From the NCBI GenBank assembly GCA_934725005.1, contig CAKVBE010000071.1:1-5646 (forward strand): a DNA stretch of 5,646 nucleotides, read 5' to 3'. The position numbers were made by a program, and so were the translations under genes. Numbering within the stretch: the stretch's first letter is position 1; every line of letters starts with the position of its first letter. Below, piece after piece: positions 1-5,646 of the stretch. Origin of the DNA: an uncultured Rickettsiales bacterium. Lineage in GTDB: Bacteria; Pseudomonadota; Alphaproteobacteria; Rickettsiales; UBA1997. The notes under the pieces were generated by a model that saw only the letters and a program-made list of their open reading frames with translations, was not told where the DNA came from and did no database searches.

Positions 1-1080
1 GTCTGGAGTATGAGCATAATCAATAAATACTCTTGCACCATTATTCTTTGAAGCAATAAATTCCATCCTTCCATCAGCTTGTTTAACCGTACTTAATACA
101 TCTATAAGCTTTTGAATATCTTTTTCTATATTCAATTGTATTAACACACCAAGAGTTGCTAGTAAATTGTATGCTTGAAACTTAACTATTGTATCAGTTT
201 TTAATTCGTACACTATACTATTATATTCAATTTTGACGGTTAGTCCAGAATTTGTATCAATAATATCAATTACTTTTATATCACCATTATATCCAAATGA
301 TAAAATTTTATGATTATGTTCAACACAAATATCTTTTATCTTTTCATACTCAGGAATGTCGGCATTTATTACAACAGGACTACCATTTTTCAGAATATTT
401 CTAAACAAAACCATTTTTGCTTCAAAATAATTCTCTAAATTTTTATGATAATCTAGGTGTTCATGATTAAGTAAATTTAAAAATACACCAATCTCAACAT
501 TAACCCCTTCACTTCGTCTTTGGTCCATACCTTGACTCGTCATTTCCATTGCAACATAATCAATGTCTTTATTAGATTTAATATAATCCAATTTCTTATG
601 TAAATCAACAATTTCTCTCATTGTTAACGTATCTTCTTTTAAGTGAGAATCTTCAAAATTAATGCCAAGAGTTCCAATTGATGCACTATTAAAATTAAGT
701 TTCTGTATAGCCTGTCTTATAAACTCAGCTGTCGAAGTCTTTCCACAAGTACCAGTTATACCTATTATATGCTTTGGCTTATTTGGATACAATATATTTA
801 AAAATTCAGCCAATAACGCTATTACATCATTGCATCTAATAATAACTATGTTATTATTTTTGTACTCATCTCTACTATTGCAAACAATAACAGAAGCACC
901 ATTATTTACGGCTTTATCAACATACATAATACCATTAGAATTAAATGTTGATATTGCGAAAAATATATCATTTTTTGTTATCAATCTTGAGTCAGTTTCG
1001 ATCTTATTAATTTCAACATCTTTATAATTAGATATATCAACCTTAATTGATAATTTATTTAAAAATTTTGATAAAAACAC
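1..1080 (-). CDS. murE: UDP-MurNAc-tripeptide synthetase MurE, N-terminal 360 residues (3' end outside window)
   Basis: Cytoplasmic Mur ligase that uses ATP to add the third amino acid (meso-diaminopimelate in most Gram-negatives) to UDP-MurNAc-L-Ala-D-Glu. Reading from 1080 downward gives 360 uninterrupted codons to the window edge. Visible landmarks: the N-terminal substrate-domain DSR (residues 30-32), P-loop GITGTCGKTST (about 107-117), TLGI (137-140), the DQRR segment (186-189), HLDYH (208-212), the lysine that is normally carbamylated (K222 in EAKMVLF), GRME (337-340) and DYAHTPD (354-360). The C-terminal domain with the DAP-specifying DNPR motif lies outside, so the amino-acid substrate cannot be read. 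The start is GTG at 1080: an in-frame TAA lies directly before it and the first ATG is about 50 codons in, too late for domain 1. No Shine-Dalgarno is visible. Oddities: several conserved positions differ (LTM where LTT is usual, TSQ for SSH, one extra residue and HEH for xDH before LDYH). The gene is divergent from rsmH rather than downstream of ftsI. Confidence 0.93.
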   Translation of the reverse strand, partial: MFLSKFLNKLSIKVDISNYKDVEINKIETDSRLITKNDIFFAISTFNSNGIMYVDKAVNNGASVIVCNSRDEYKNNNIVIIRCNDVIALLAEFLNILYPNKPKHIIGITGTCGKTSTAEFIRQAIQKLNFNSASIGTLGINFEDSHLKEDTLTMREIVDLHKKLDYIKSNKDIDYVAMEMTSQGMDQRRSEGVNVEIGVFLNLLNHEHLDYHKNLENYFEAKMVLFRNILKNGSPVVINADIPEYEKIKDICVEHNHKILSFGYNGDIKVIDIIDTNSGLTVKIEYNSIVYELKTDTIVKFQAYNLLATLGVLIQLNIEKDIQKLIDVLSTVKQADGRMEFIASKNNGARVFIDYAHTPD

Positions 1081-1110
1081 TTAATTAAAAAATTTGATTA
1101 TAGAATTACC

Positions 1111-1179
1111 AACATTATAGGTAAAGTATATTTAATTTCAATAATCAATCAAAAAATTATTTTACCACCTATTATTGTT
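1111..1179. repeat. Imperfect inverted repeat in the murE-rsmH intergenic region
   Basis: The minus strand of 1125-1111 reads TTTACCTATAATGTT, and the plus strand of 1161-1179 reads TTTACCACCTATTATTGTT. The two match apart from a 3-nt ACC insertion and one further T, and they face each other across 35 bp (1126-1160). The left arm overlaps the candidate -10 box of murE. It could be a degenerate operator pair or a weak hairpin, but low sequence complexity makes chance a real alternative. Confidence 0.3.
1114..1141 (-). promoter_or_regulatory. Candidate sigma70-type promoter for murE
   Basis: On the minus strand a TTGAAA box (1141-1136, five of six matches to TTGACA) is followed after 16 bp by a perfect TATAAT (1119-1114). 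Transcription would start near 1107, leaving a leader of about 27 nt before the GTG at 1080. A second TATAAT lies at 1102-1097, with TTTACC 17 bp upstream (1125-1120); it would give a leader of only about 10 nt. In DNA this AT-rich TATAAT boxes arise often by chance, so the 5/6 -35 box and correct spacing are the main support. Confidence 0.5.
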
Positions 1180-1282
1180 ACATTTGATTTATTATAGTTA
1201 AGTTTAATAAATATATTAAAAAATAATAATTAAAGCATAATTATCTGAATCAACAAATGTTAAAATTAGTAAATAATATAAG

Positions 1283-1310
1283 TTTACTTTTTAATATTTG
1301 TTTTTATATA
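1283..1310 (+). promoter_or_regulatory. Weak candidate promoter for the rsmH-ftsL-ftsI operon
   Basis: TTTACT (1283-1288) and TATATA (1305-1310) are 16 bp apart, each matching four of six consensus positions. Transcription would start near 1317-1320, giving a leader of about 25 nt before the ATG at 1345. Upstream TA-rich stretches offer no better pair. It is the only position I can propose for a promoter close to the operon start, and it is tentative. Confidence 0.25.
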
Positions 1311-1344
1311 TAGTACACAATGTATTAATTTTATTAATTGTATA

Positions 1345-2250
1345 ATGACAGTACACCATATACCTGTAATGCTTAAGGAAGTTTTAGAAACTTTATCACC
1401 TAAAGATAATGAAACAATTCTTGATGGAACATTTGGCGCAGGAGGATATACTAGAGCTATTTTGGATAGTTGTAATTGCAATGTTATATCAACAGATAGA
1501 GATGAAAATGTTAAGGTTTTTGCTGACGATGTAAAAAGTGAATATGGCGACAGATTCAATTTTTTGAATATAAGATTTAGTGAAATAATTAGTAACGTTG
1601 AGAAGCATAGTCTCGATGGAATTGTACTAGACTTGGGTGTATCATCAATGCAGCTTGATAGTACTGAAAGAGGTTTTTCATTTAACAAGGAAGCCAAACT
1701 ATCTATGGCTATGGGAAGAAATAAATTAACAGCATATGATGTTGTAAACGGTTTTAGAGAAGACGAGATCATAGACATATTATATAAATATGGAGATGAA
1801 ACAAAATGCCGATTAATAACTAAAAAAATAGTCGACTATAGGAAAAATAAAAAAATAGAAACAACTACAGAGCTTGCAAATATAGTTAAAAGCTGCTTTG
1901 ATGAGAGATTTTGTAAAATAAACCCAGCAACTAAAACGTTCCAAGCAATTAGAATTTATGTTAATGACGAGATAAATGAATTAAAAAATATACTTTATGA
2001 TTCATTAAGTCTTTTAAAAGAGAATGGTAGACTAATAGTTGTGACATTTCATTCATTGGAAGATGGTATCGTTAAGTCATTTTTAAGAAGAAACATAAAT
2101 TGTGAAAAAATTAATAAGTTTAGCACATGTAATAGAATGAGGCTTGAATTTAAATCAATTAGTAAAAATCCAATAATTGTTTCAGAAGAAGAAGTAGAAA
2201 GAAATCCAAGATCAAGATCTGCTAAGCTAAGATGGGGAATTAAATGGTGA
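1345..2250 (+). CDS. rsmH: 16S rRNA m4C1402 methyltransferase RsmH (MraW)
   Basis: S-adenosylmethionine-dependent enzyme that N4-methylates cytidine 1402 of 16S rRNA in the ribosomal P site; by tradition the early gene of the dcw cluster. The 301 residues are a full-length protein (family about 300-320). Motifs in order: HHIPVML (4-10), the AdoMet glycine loop DGTFGAGGYT (27-36), STDRD (49-53), LDLGVSS (95-101), ERGFSF (108-113), TFQAIRIYVNDE (about 197-208), TFHSLED (234-240) and the C-terminal NPRSRSAKLRWG. The start at ATG 1345 places HIPVML at the usual distance from the N-terminus, and the frame is closed by TAA at 1279 with no other good start between. No Shine-Dalgarno is seen. Oddities: the usual LDMRM reads LSMAM (119-123), and the usual HSLEDR reads HSLEDG (G241). 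The last 7 bp overlap ftsL, suggesting coupled translation. Confidence 0.96.
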   Translation: MTVHHIPVMLKEVLETLSPKDNETILDGTFGAGGYTRAILDSCNCNVISTDRDENVKVFADDVKSEYGDRFNFLNIRFSEIISNVEKHSLDGIVLDLGVSSMQLDSTERGFSFNKEAKLSMAMGRNKLTAYDVVNGFREDEIIDILYKYGDETKCRLITKKIVDYRKNKKIETTTELANIVKSCFDERFCKINPATKTFQAIRIYVNDEINELKNILYDSLSLLKENGRLIVVTFHSLEDGIVKSFLRRNINCEKINKFSTCNRMRLEFKSISKNPIIVSEEEVERNPRSRSAKLRWGIKW

Positions 2251-2612
2251 TCTTTAATGAAAATTTTCTCCATAAACTTCACGTATACATGACGTATACA
2301 ATATTTATTTTAATAATAGTTATGATAGTAGTTAAGTATAGGGTATATAATCTAAAGAGGGAAATAAGAGAGATAGAAAATAGCATTGTTAAATTGTCAT
2401 ATAGTAAAAGTACATTAGAAACGGAACTGAATTATCTAACTGATCCGAGAAGACTAAACGCTATTTATCAGAAATTACTTAATGATAAAGTAATTGACAA
2501 AAAAATTATAGTATCGTCAAATAATATAAAGAGCAATGCGGACCTTGATAATTATTACGCAGAGAAGTACAAATATGACAAGAGAACTAGTATAGTTTCT
2601 AATGGAAAATGA
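2244..2612 (+). CDS. ftsL: Cell division protein FtsL-like
   Basis: Small bitopic inner-membrane divisome protein; in well-studied bacteria FtsL joins FtsB and FtsQ and helps activate the FtsW-FtsI septal synthase. The 122 residues show the family layout: a short N-terminal cytoplasmic part, one transmembrane helix (about residues 16-30, TYTIFILIIVMIVV), a coiled-coil stretch (about 33-64) and the FtsL-typical LTDPRRL (65-71), then a polar tail rich in N, K and Y. Primary sequence conservation is low in this family, so position between rsmH and ftsI carries much of the weight. The ATG at 2244 overlaps rsmH by 7 bp; GGGGA at 2234-2238 is a modest ribosome-binding candidate 5 nt upstream. A later ATG (codon 16) would start inside the membrane helix and is unlikely. 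The 3' end overlaps ftsI by 11 bp. Confidence 0.87.
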   Translation: MVIFNENFLHKLHVYMTYTIFILIIVMIVVKYRVYNLKREIREIENSIVKLSYSKSTLETELNYLTDPRRLNAIYQKLLNDKVIDKKIIVSSNNIKSNADLDNYYAEKYKYDKRTSIVSNGK

Positions 2613-4179
2613 AAATAGTGTTTTATTAAAAAAAGAATTAACAATAATATGTATAATAGTATTATTCTTTTTTCTAATAGTAGCAAGGCTGTTTTATTAT
2701 AGCATAATAAAATACAGAAAGGTTACAAATATTTATAGTAATGAAAATCATGAAAATTCATTACAGAAAAGAGCTAATATTGTTGATAAAAATGGAGTAT
2801 TAATAGCAACAGATGTAAAAGTTAAAAATTTATTTATAAATAAAACATTAATTGATGATAGTAAAAGCACGGCAAAAACTTTATCGAAAATTTTAGATAT
2901 AAAATATTCAACAATTTTAAATAAAATAAAAGCAAGCAAGGATAAAGCCAACCTAATTTTAATTAAAAAACACGTCTTACCAAAAGAAGAATATGATTTA
3001 TGGAAATCAAATTTATCATGTATTTTATACGAAGATGAACTAAAAAGATTTTATCCTCACGGAAATCTTTTTTCCCATATAGTTGGATACACTGATATAG
3101 ACAGAAATGGAATAGCTGGCCTAGAAAAATATTACGACAGTTTCTTAAAGGACAATAATAAGCAACTTAGATTAACGGTCGATATAAGACTACAATCTAT
3201 TCTACATGAAATTTTGAATAATGCAGTAGATAAATATAAAGCCAGCTTTGCAGTTGGAATAATCTCAGAAGTAAAAACCGGTAATGTGATAGCTAGCGTT
3301 TCAATCCCTGATTTTAACCCAAACTCTGTACAGAAATCAAATGGTGATAAAATGTTCAACAGAATAACATACGGGCTGTATGAAATGGGTTCCGTATTTA
3401 AAACATTTTCAATAGCTGGCGCTTTAGAAAATAATATTGTCACAAAAAACACACTTTTTGATGTTGCAAATCCAATAAAATACAACAGCTTTTTAATAAG
3501 AGATGAAAATCATATAAAAAAACAAACATTAACCGTCAAGGAAATATTTTCACAATCTTCAAACATTGGCACAGTTCAAATAGCTAAAAAAACAGGAATA
3601 AATAAAGAATTACACTTCTTTGAGAATTTAGGACTATTAGAAAAAATAGACACAGATATAGCAGAAACCTCTTTACCAATTCAACCAAGAATATGGAAAG
3701 AAATAAACTTATACACAATATCATATGGCTATGGACTAGCAATTACACCATTGCATTTAATAACAGCTACGAACGCAATACTTAATAACGGAATTTATAT
3801 AAGTCCGCGTTTTTCATATGAAAAAAAACAAATAACAAAACGTGTTGTAAGCTCAAAAACATCAAATGTTATGAGAGAATTATTTAGCGAAACAATAAAA
3901 TCAGGTACAGGAAAAGCATTGTTAGACATTAATGAATATAAAATTGGCGGTAAAAGCGGCACAGCAATAAAAATGCAAAAAGACGGTAAATATACAAGAG
4001 GAATAAATAACAAAGCTTCATTTATAGCAAGCTTTCCTATTAATAATCCAAAATATAGTGTTTTTGTATTTATAGATTCACCAACAATCGATGGAAAAAC
4101 AGGAACAGGAAGTTCAGTTGGTGCACCAGTTATAAAAGAAATAATAAAACAAATAATACCAGTACTCGGCGATGTTTAA
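2602..4179 (+). CDS. ftsI: Peptidoglycan D,D-transpeptidase FtsI (PBP3, class B penicillin-binding protein)
   Basis: Divisome transpeptidase that crosslinks septal peptidoglycan on the periplasmic side, working with FtsW. The 525-residue protein has a cytoplasmic tip, one membrane anchor (about 13-35), the PBP dimerisation domain (RANIVDKNG, 57-65; GIAGLEKYYDSFL, about 170-182) and a C-terminal transpeptidase domain beginning near LTVDIRLQ (191-198). All three penicillin-binding motifs are intact: SVFK with the acylated Ser264 and Lys267 (in YEMGSVFK), SSN at 319-321, and KSGT at 451-454. SYGYGLAITPLHL (374-386) is also family-typical. YEMGS rather than a proline before GS fits alphaproteobacterial FtsI. 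The ATG at 2602 overlaps the end of ftsL by 11 bp and gives a sensible short cytoplasmic N-terminus. It is somewhat shorter than the E. coli protein (about 588) but complete. The downstream neighbour is convergent mltG, not murE as in the classic cluster. Confidence 0.96.
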   Translation: MENENSVLLKKELTIICIIVLFFFLIVARLFYYSIIKYRKVTNIYSNENHENSLQKRANIVDKNGVLIATDVKVKNLFINKTLIDDSKSTAKTLSKILDIKYSTILNKIKASKDKANLILIKKHVLPKEEYDLWKSNLSCILYEDELKRFYPHGNLFSHIVGYTDIDRNGIAGLEKYYDSFLKDNNKQLRLTVDIRLQSILHEILNNAVDKYKASFAVGIISEVKTGNVIASVSIPDFNPNSVQKSNGDKMFNRITYGLYEMGSVFKTFSIAGALENNIVTKNTLFDVANPIKYNSFLIRDENHIKKQTLTVKEIFSQSSNIGTVQIAKKTGINKELHFFENLGLLEKIDTDIAETSLPIQPRIWKEINLYTISYGYGLAITPLHLITATNAILNNGIYISPRFSYEKKQITKRVVSSKTSNVMRELFSETIKSGTGKALLDINEYKIGGKSGTAIKMQKDGKYTRGINNKASFIASFPINNPKYSVFVFIDSPTIDGKTGTGSSVGAPVIKEIIKQIIPVLGDV

Positions 4180-4208
4180 AAAGTATACTTATGATTTTTT
4201 AGCCGAGT
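4164..4208. terminator. Possible shared terminator or hairpin at the ftsI/mltG convergent junction
   Basis: The stop codons of ftsI and mltG are only 9 bp apart. A perfect 7-bp inverted repeat, ACTCGGC (4164-4170) and GCCGAGT (4202-4208), encloses the junction; five of its seven pairs are G-C in an otherwise AT-rich region. Inside it lie TAAAAA (4177-4182), able to pair with TTTTTA (4196-4201), and the perfect palindrome AAGTATACTT (4181-4190). Each arm lies in the last codons of one gene. No T-run directly follows the outer stem on either strand, so this is not a textbook intrinsic terminator, and its role is inferred from position. Confidence 0.4.
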
Positions 4209-5175
4209 TAACACTGTTAACATATTTTTTTACATATTTTCTATGTGTGCTGTAATCTTTTGAAAATTTATGTCCACCACTTCCATTTTCATCAGCCACA
4301 AAATACAGATAGTCAGTCTTTTCAGGAAATAATACAGCCAAAATGGATTTTTTACCTGGATTACAAATAGGTGTAGGCGTTAAACCATAATTTTTATAAG
4401 TATTATACGGAACATTTTTCAATAGATCGCTTTTTTTTATACGTCTTTCCAAATCAACATTACCAAAAGCGAAAGAATATATTACACTCGGATCTGTTTG
4501 CAACCTCATTCTTTTATTTAATCTATTTATAAAAACTGAGGCAACTATAGGCCTTTCTGAATCAATACTTGTTTCTTTTTCAACTATAGAAGCAAGTTTC
4601 AAAAGATCATATTTGTTTTTTATCTGAGAATTAACACTTCTTTTTTCCCAAATAGAATCTATAAAATCATTCATAGATTTTTCCATTCTATATAAAATAC
4701 TTATCTTTGTGTCACCTTTTATATATTTATATGTATCAGGGAGATATATACCTTCTTCAAAATCACTTGGATCAAGTTCACCAATCAAGCTATTTTCATT
4801 ATTTAATATTTTTATTATACTATTAGTCGATAGCCCCTCAGCAAAAGTTATACTCCTGTAATATACTTTATTTTTAATTAAAATATCAATTACGTCCTTT
4901 ATTTTCGAATTTTTTTTAATTAAAAACTCACCACGATAAACTTTTATGTTATTTTTACTTAAAATTTTAGAAGATAAAATAAAAATTCTTTTATTCTTTA
5001 TTATAGAATTTTCAGACAATATTTTAACCACATTGCTAAAACTACTACCATTTTCAATATATAAAAGATAATCATCTTTTATGTTTATGTTAGAATTTAT
5101 GTATAAATAAAAAAATAGTGTCATAACTACAAGCACAGCTATAATGACACTAAAAAGAATTTTTAAAGAACGCAT
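4189..5175 (-). CDS. mltG: Endolytic murein transglycosylase MltG (YceG family)
   Basis: Inner-membrane lytic transglycosylase that cleaves nascent glycan strands and is thought to set their length. From ATG 5175 the product is 328 residues, close to the family norm (about 340). A single N-terminal membrane helix (about 5-26) is followed by a LysM-like region and the catalytic YceG domain: TFAEGLS (about 110-116), LPDTYKY (about 145-151), LASIVEKET (194-202, with E199 the expected catalytic glutamate), LQTDPSVIY (225-233), GLTPTPICNPG and YLYFVAD with a following GGHKFS. TTG at 5178 directly precedes the ATG in frame, but ATG is the more likely start. No Shine-Dalgarno is visible. The gene begins 14 bp after the fabF stop on the same strand, so the two are probably co-transcribed; fabF-mltG is a common alphaproteobacterial arrangement. 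Its end meets ftsI tail to tail. Confidence 0.95.
   Translation of the reverse strand: MRSLKILFSVIIAVLVVMTLFFYLYINSNINIKDDYLLYIENGSSFSNVVKILSENSIIKNKRIFILSSKILSKNNIKVYRGEFLIKKNSKIKDVIDILIKNKVYYRSITFAEGLSTNSIIKILNNENSLIGELDPSDFEEGIYLPDTYKYIKGDTKISILYRMEKSMNDFIDSIWEKRSVNSQIKNKYDLLKLASIVEKETSIDSERPIVASVFINRLNKRMRLQTDPSVIYSFAFGNVDLERRIKKSDLLKNVPYNTYKNYGLTPTPICNPGKKSILAVLFPEKTDYLYFVADENGSGGHKFSKDYSTHRKYVKKYVNSVNSAKKS
4207..4231 (+). terminator. Weak hairpin plus T-run, possible terminator for the rsmH-ftsL-ftsI transcript
   Basis: On the plus strand GTTAAC (4207-4212) and GTTAAC (4216-4221) form a 6-bp stem with a 3-nt loop, followed after ATA by seven Ts (4225-4231). The layout fits an intrinsic terminator about 30 bp past the ftsI stop, but the stem has only two G-C pairs. 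The same bases encode the V-N-S-V-N repeat near the C-terminus of MltG on the other strand, so the symmetry may simply be a coding by-product. Confidence 0.3.
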
Positions 5176-5189
5176 CAATATAATATTAA

Positions 5190-5646
5190 TTACTTAAATC
5201 TTTTGAATATTAAACAAGCGTTCGTACCACCAAATCCAAATGAATTCGATAAAGCAGCATCAACTTTTTTTTCTTTAGCCTTAAATGGAACTAAATCAAT
5301 ACCAGTACATCTTTCATCTTGATTAAATAAATTCAAAGTAGGTGGAACTATTCCATCATTAATAGTTTTTACACTAAATACAGCTTCAATAGCACCAGCA
5401 CCACCAAGCAAATGTCCAGTTGCTGATTTTGTTGAAGACATACATAAATTGTCAAGACTATTAGAAAATACTTCTTTTACAGCATTAAATTCCAATACAT
5501 CTCCCATAGGTGTAGACGTACCATGTGCGTTAATATAATTAATCTCTTCTGGATTCATTTCAGCTTTTTTCAAAGCCATTCTCATAGCCAACTTTGCACC
5601 CCTACCTTCTGGATGTGGCGAAGTCATATGATAAGCATCTCCGCTC
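5190..5646 (-). CDS. fabF: Beta-ketoacyl-ACP synthase II FabF, C-terminal part (5' end outside window)
   Basis: Condensing enzyme of type II fatty-acid synthesis, which joins malonyl-ACP to a growing acyl-ACP in the cytoplasm. About 151 C-terminal codons are present; the frame is open to the window edge and begins SGDAYHMTSPHPEG, so the internal ATG at 5627 is not the start. Both catalytic histidines are visible: in NAHGTSTPMGD and in KSATGHLLGGAGA, the latter with its lysine. GFGGTNACL near the C-terminus is also typical. The active-site cysteine lies upstream of the window. FabF is favoured over FabB because of the HGTSTPMGD and TKSATGHLLG forms and because mltG follows 14 bp later, the usual alphaproteobacterial order (acpP-fabF-mltG). 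Confidence 0.95.
   Translation of the reverse strand, partial: SGDAYHMTSPHPEGRGAKLAMRMALKKAEMNPEEINYINAHGTSTPMGDVLEFNAVKEVFSNSLDNLCMSSTKSATGHLLGGAGAIEAVFSVKTINDGIVPPTLNLFNQDERCTGIDLVPFKAKEKKVDAALSNSFGFGGTNACLIFKRFK

Larger units (their letters stand above)
1081..1344. other. Divergent intergenic region between murE and rsmH
   Basis: This 264-bp stretch is almost entirely A and T and separates two divergently transcribed genes. I see no coding region with a credible start, no tRNA-like structure and no GC-rich stem followed by a T-run. It holds the candidate promoters for both genes and one imperfect inverted repeat, listed separately. The mraZ gene that often precedes rsmH in bacteria is not here. 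Confidence 0.8.

Noticed and set aside
662..1027. Plus-strand open frame of 121 codons, hydrophobic-looking
   Set aside because: It lies antisense inside the well-supported murE coding sequence; the hydrophobic look is what AT-rich antisense codons produce.
1341..1346. Perfect TATAAT on the plus strand
   Set aside because: It overlaps the rsmH start codon at 1345, so a promoter here would start transcription inside the gene; chance match in AT-rich DNA.
1284..1778. Minus-strand open frame of 164 codons
   Set aside because: Almost wholly antisense to rsmH, which carries all the family motifs; the S/L-rich translation has no recognisable domain.
2049..2282. Minus-strand open frame of 77 codons
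   Set aside because: Antisense to the end of rsmH and start of ftsL, with no recognisable motif.
2281..2299. Direct repeat ACGTATAC-ATG-ACGTATAC
   Set aside because: It encodes V-Y-M-T-Y-T at the start of the FtsL membrane helix, has only two copies and no link to mobile DNA; likely chance.
2748..4013. Three minus-strand open frames (2748-2951, 3132-3485, 3795-4013)
   Set aside because: All antisense within ftsI, whose dimer and transpeptidase motifs are intact across this span.
5175..5178. TTG at 5178 as the mltG start
   Set aside because: An ATG follows immediately in frame at 5175 and there is no Shine-Dalgarno to favour the TTG.
1..5646. Mobile element, CRISPR array, tRNA/rRNA or defence system
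   Set aside because: No transposase or integrase, no spaced direct repeats, no GC-rich cloverleaf-like segments and no toxin-antitoxin pair; nearly all sequence is explained by housekeeping genes.

Overview
The window is a strongly AT-rich stretch of a bacterial chromosome, packed with peptidoglycan and cell-division genes plus the end of a fatty-acid synthesis gene. It looks like a reduced-genome alphaproteobacterium, perhaps Rickettsiales- or Holosporales-like. The clues are the fabF-mltG gene order, the alphaproteobacterial flavour of FtsI (YEMGS around the active serine) and RsmH (GAGGYTRAIL), very low GC, weak or absent Shine-Dalgarno sequences and overlapping genes. The taxonomic call is inference; no rRNA or other marker is present.

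Layout, left to right. (1) 1-1080, minus strand: the first 360 codons of murE, running off the left edge. (2) 1081-1344: a 264-bp AT-rich divergent intergenic region with a plausible murE promoter, a weaker rsmH promoter candidate and an imperfect inverted repeat. (3) 1345-4179, plus strand: rsmH-ftsL-ftsI, three overlapping genes in the canonical order of the division and cell wall (dcw) cluster. (4) About 4164-4231: a convergent junction with only 9 bp between stop codons and several inverted repeats that could act as a terminator. (5) 4189-5175, minus strand: mltG. (6) 5190-5646, minus strand: the 3' part of fabF, running off the right edge.

How the genes fit together: MurE adds the third amino acid (expected to be meso-diaminopimelate) to the cytoplasmic peptidoglycan precursor. 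FtsI crosslinks septal peptidoglycan, with FtsL as a partner in the divisome. MltG cuts nascent glycan strands and so limits their length. RsmH methylates 16S rRNA and is a traditional member of the dcw cluster. FabF elongates fatty acids. The set implies that this organism still makes and divides peptidoglycan.

I found no new system here. The points worth a second look are the relocated, divergent murE (normally right after ftsI), the absence of mraZ just upstream of rsmH, unusual substitutions at normally conserved motif positions in RsmH and MurE, and the symmetric elements in the two intergenic junctions.
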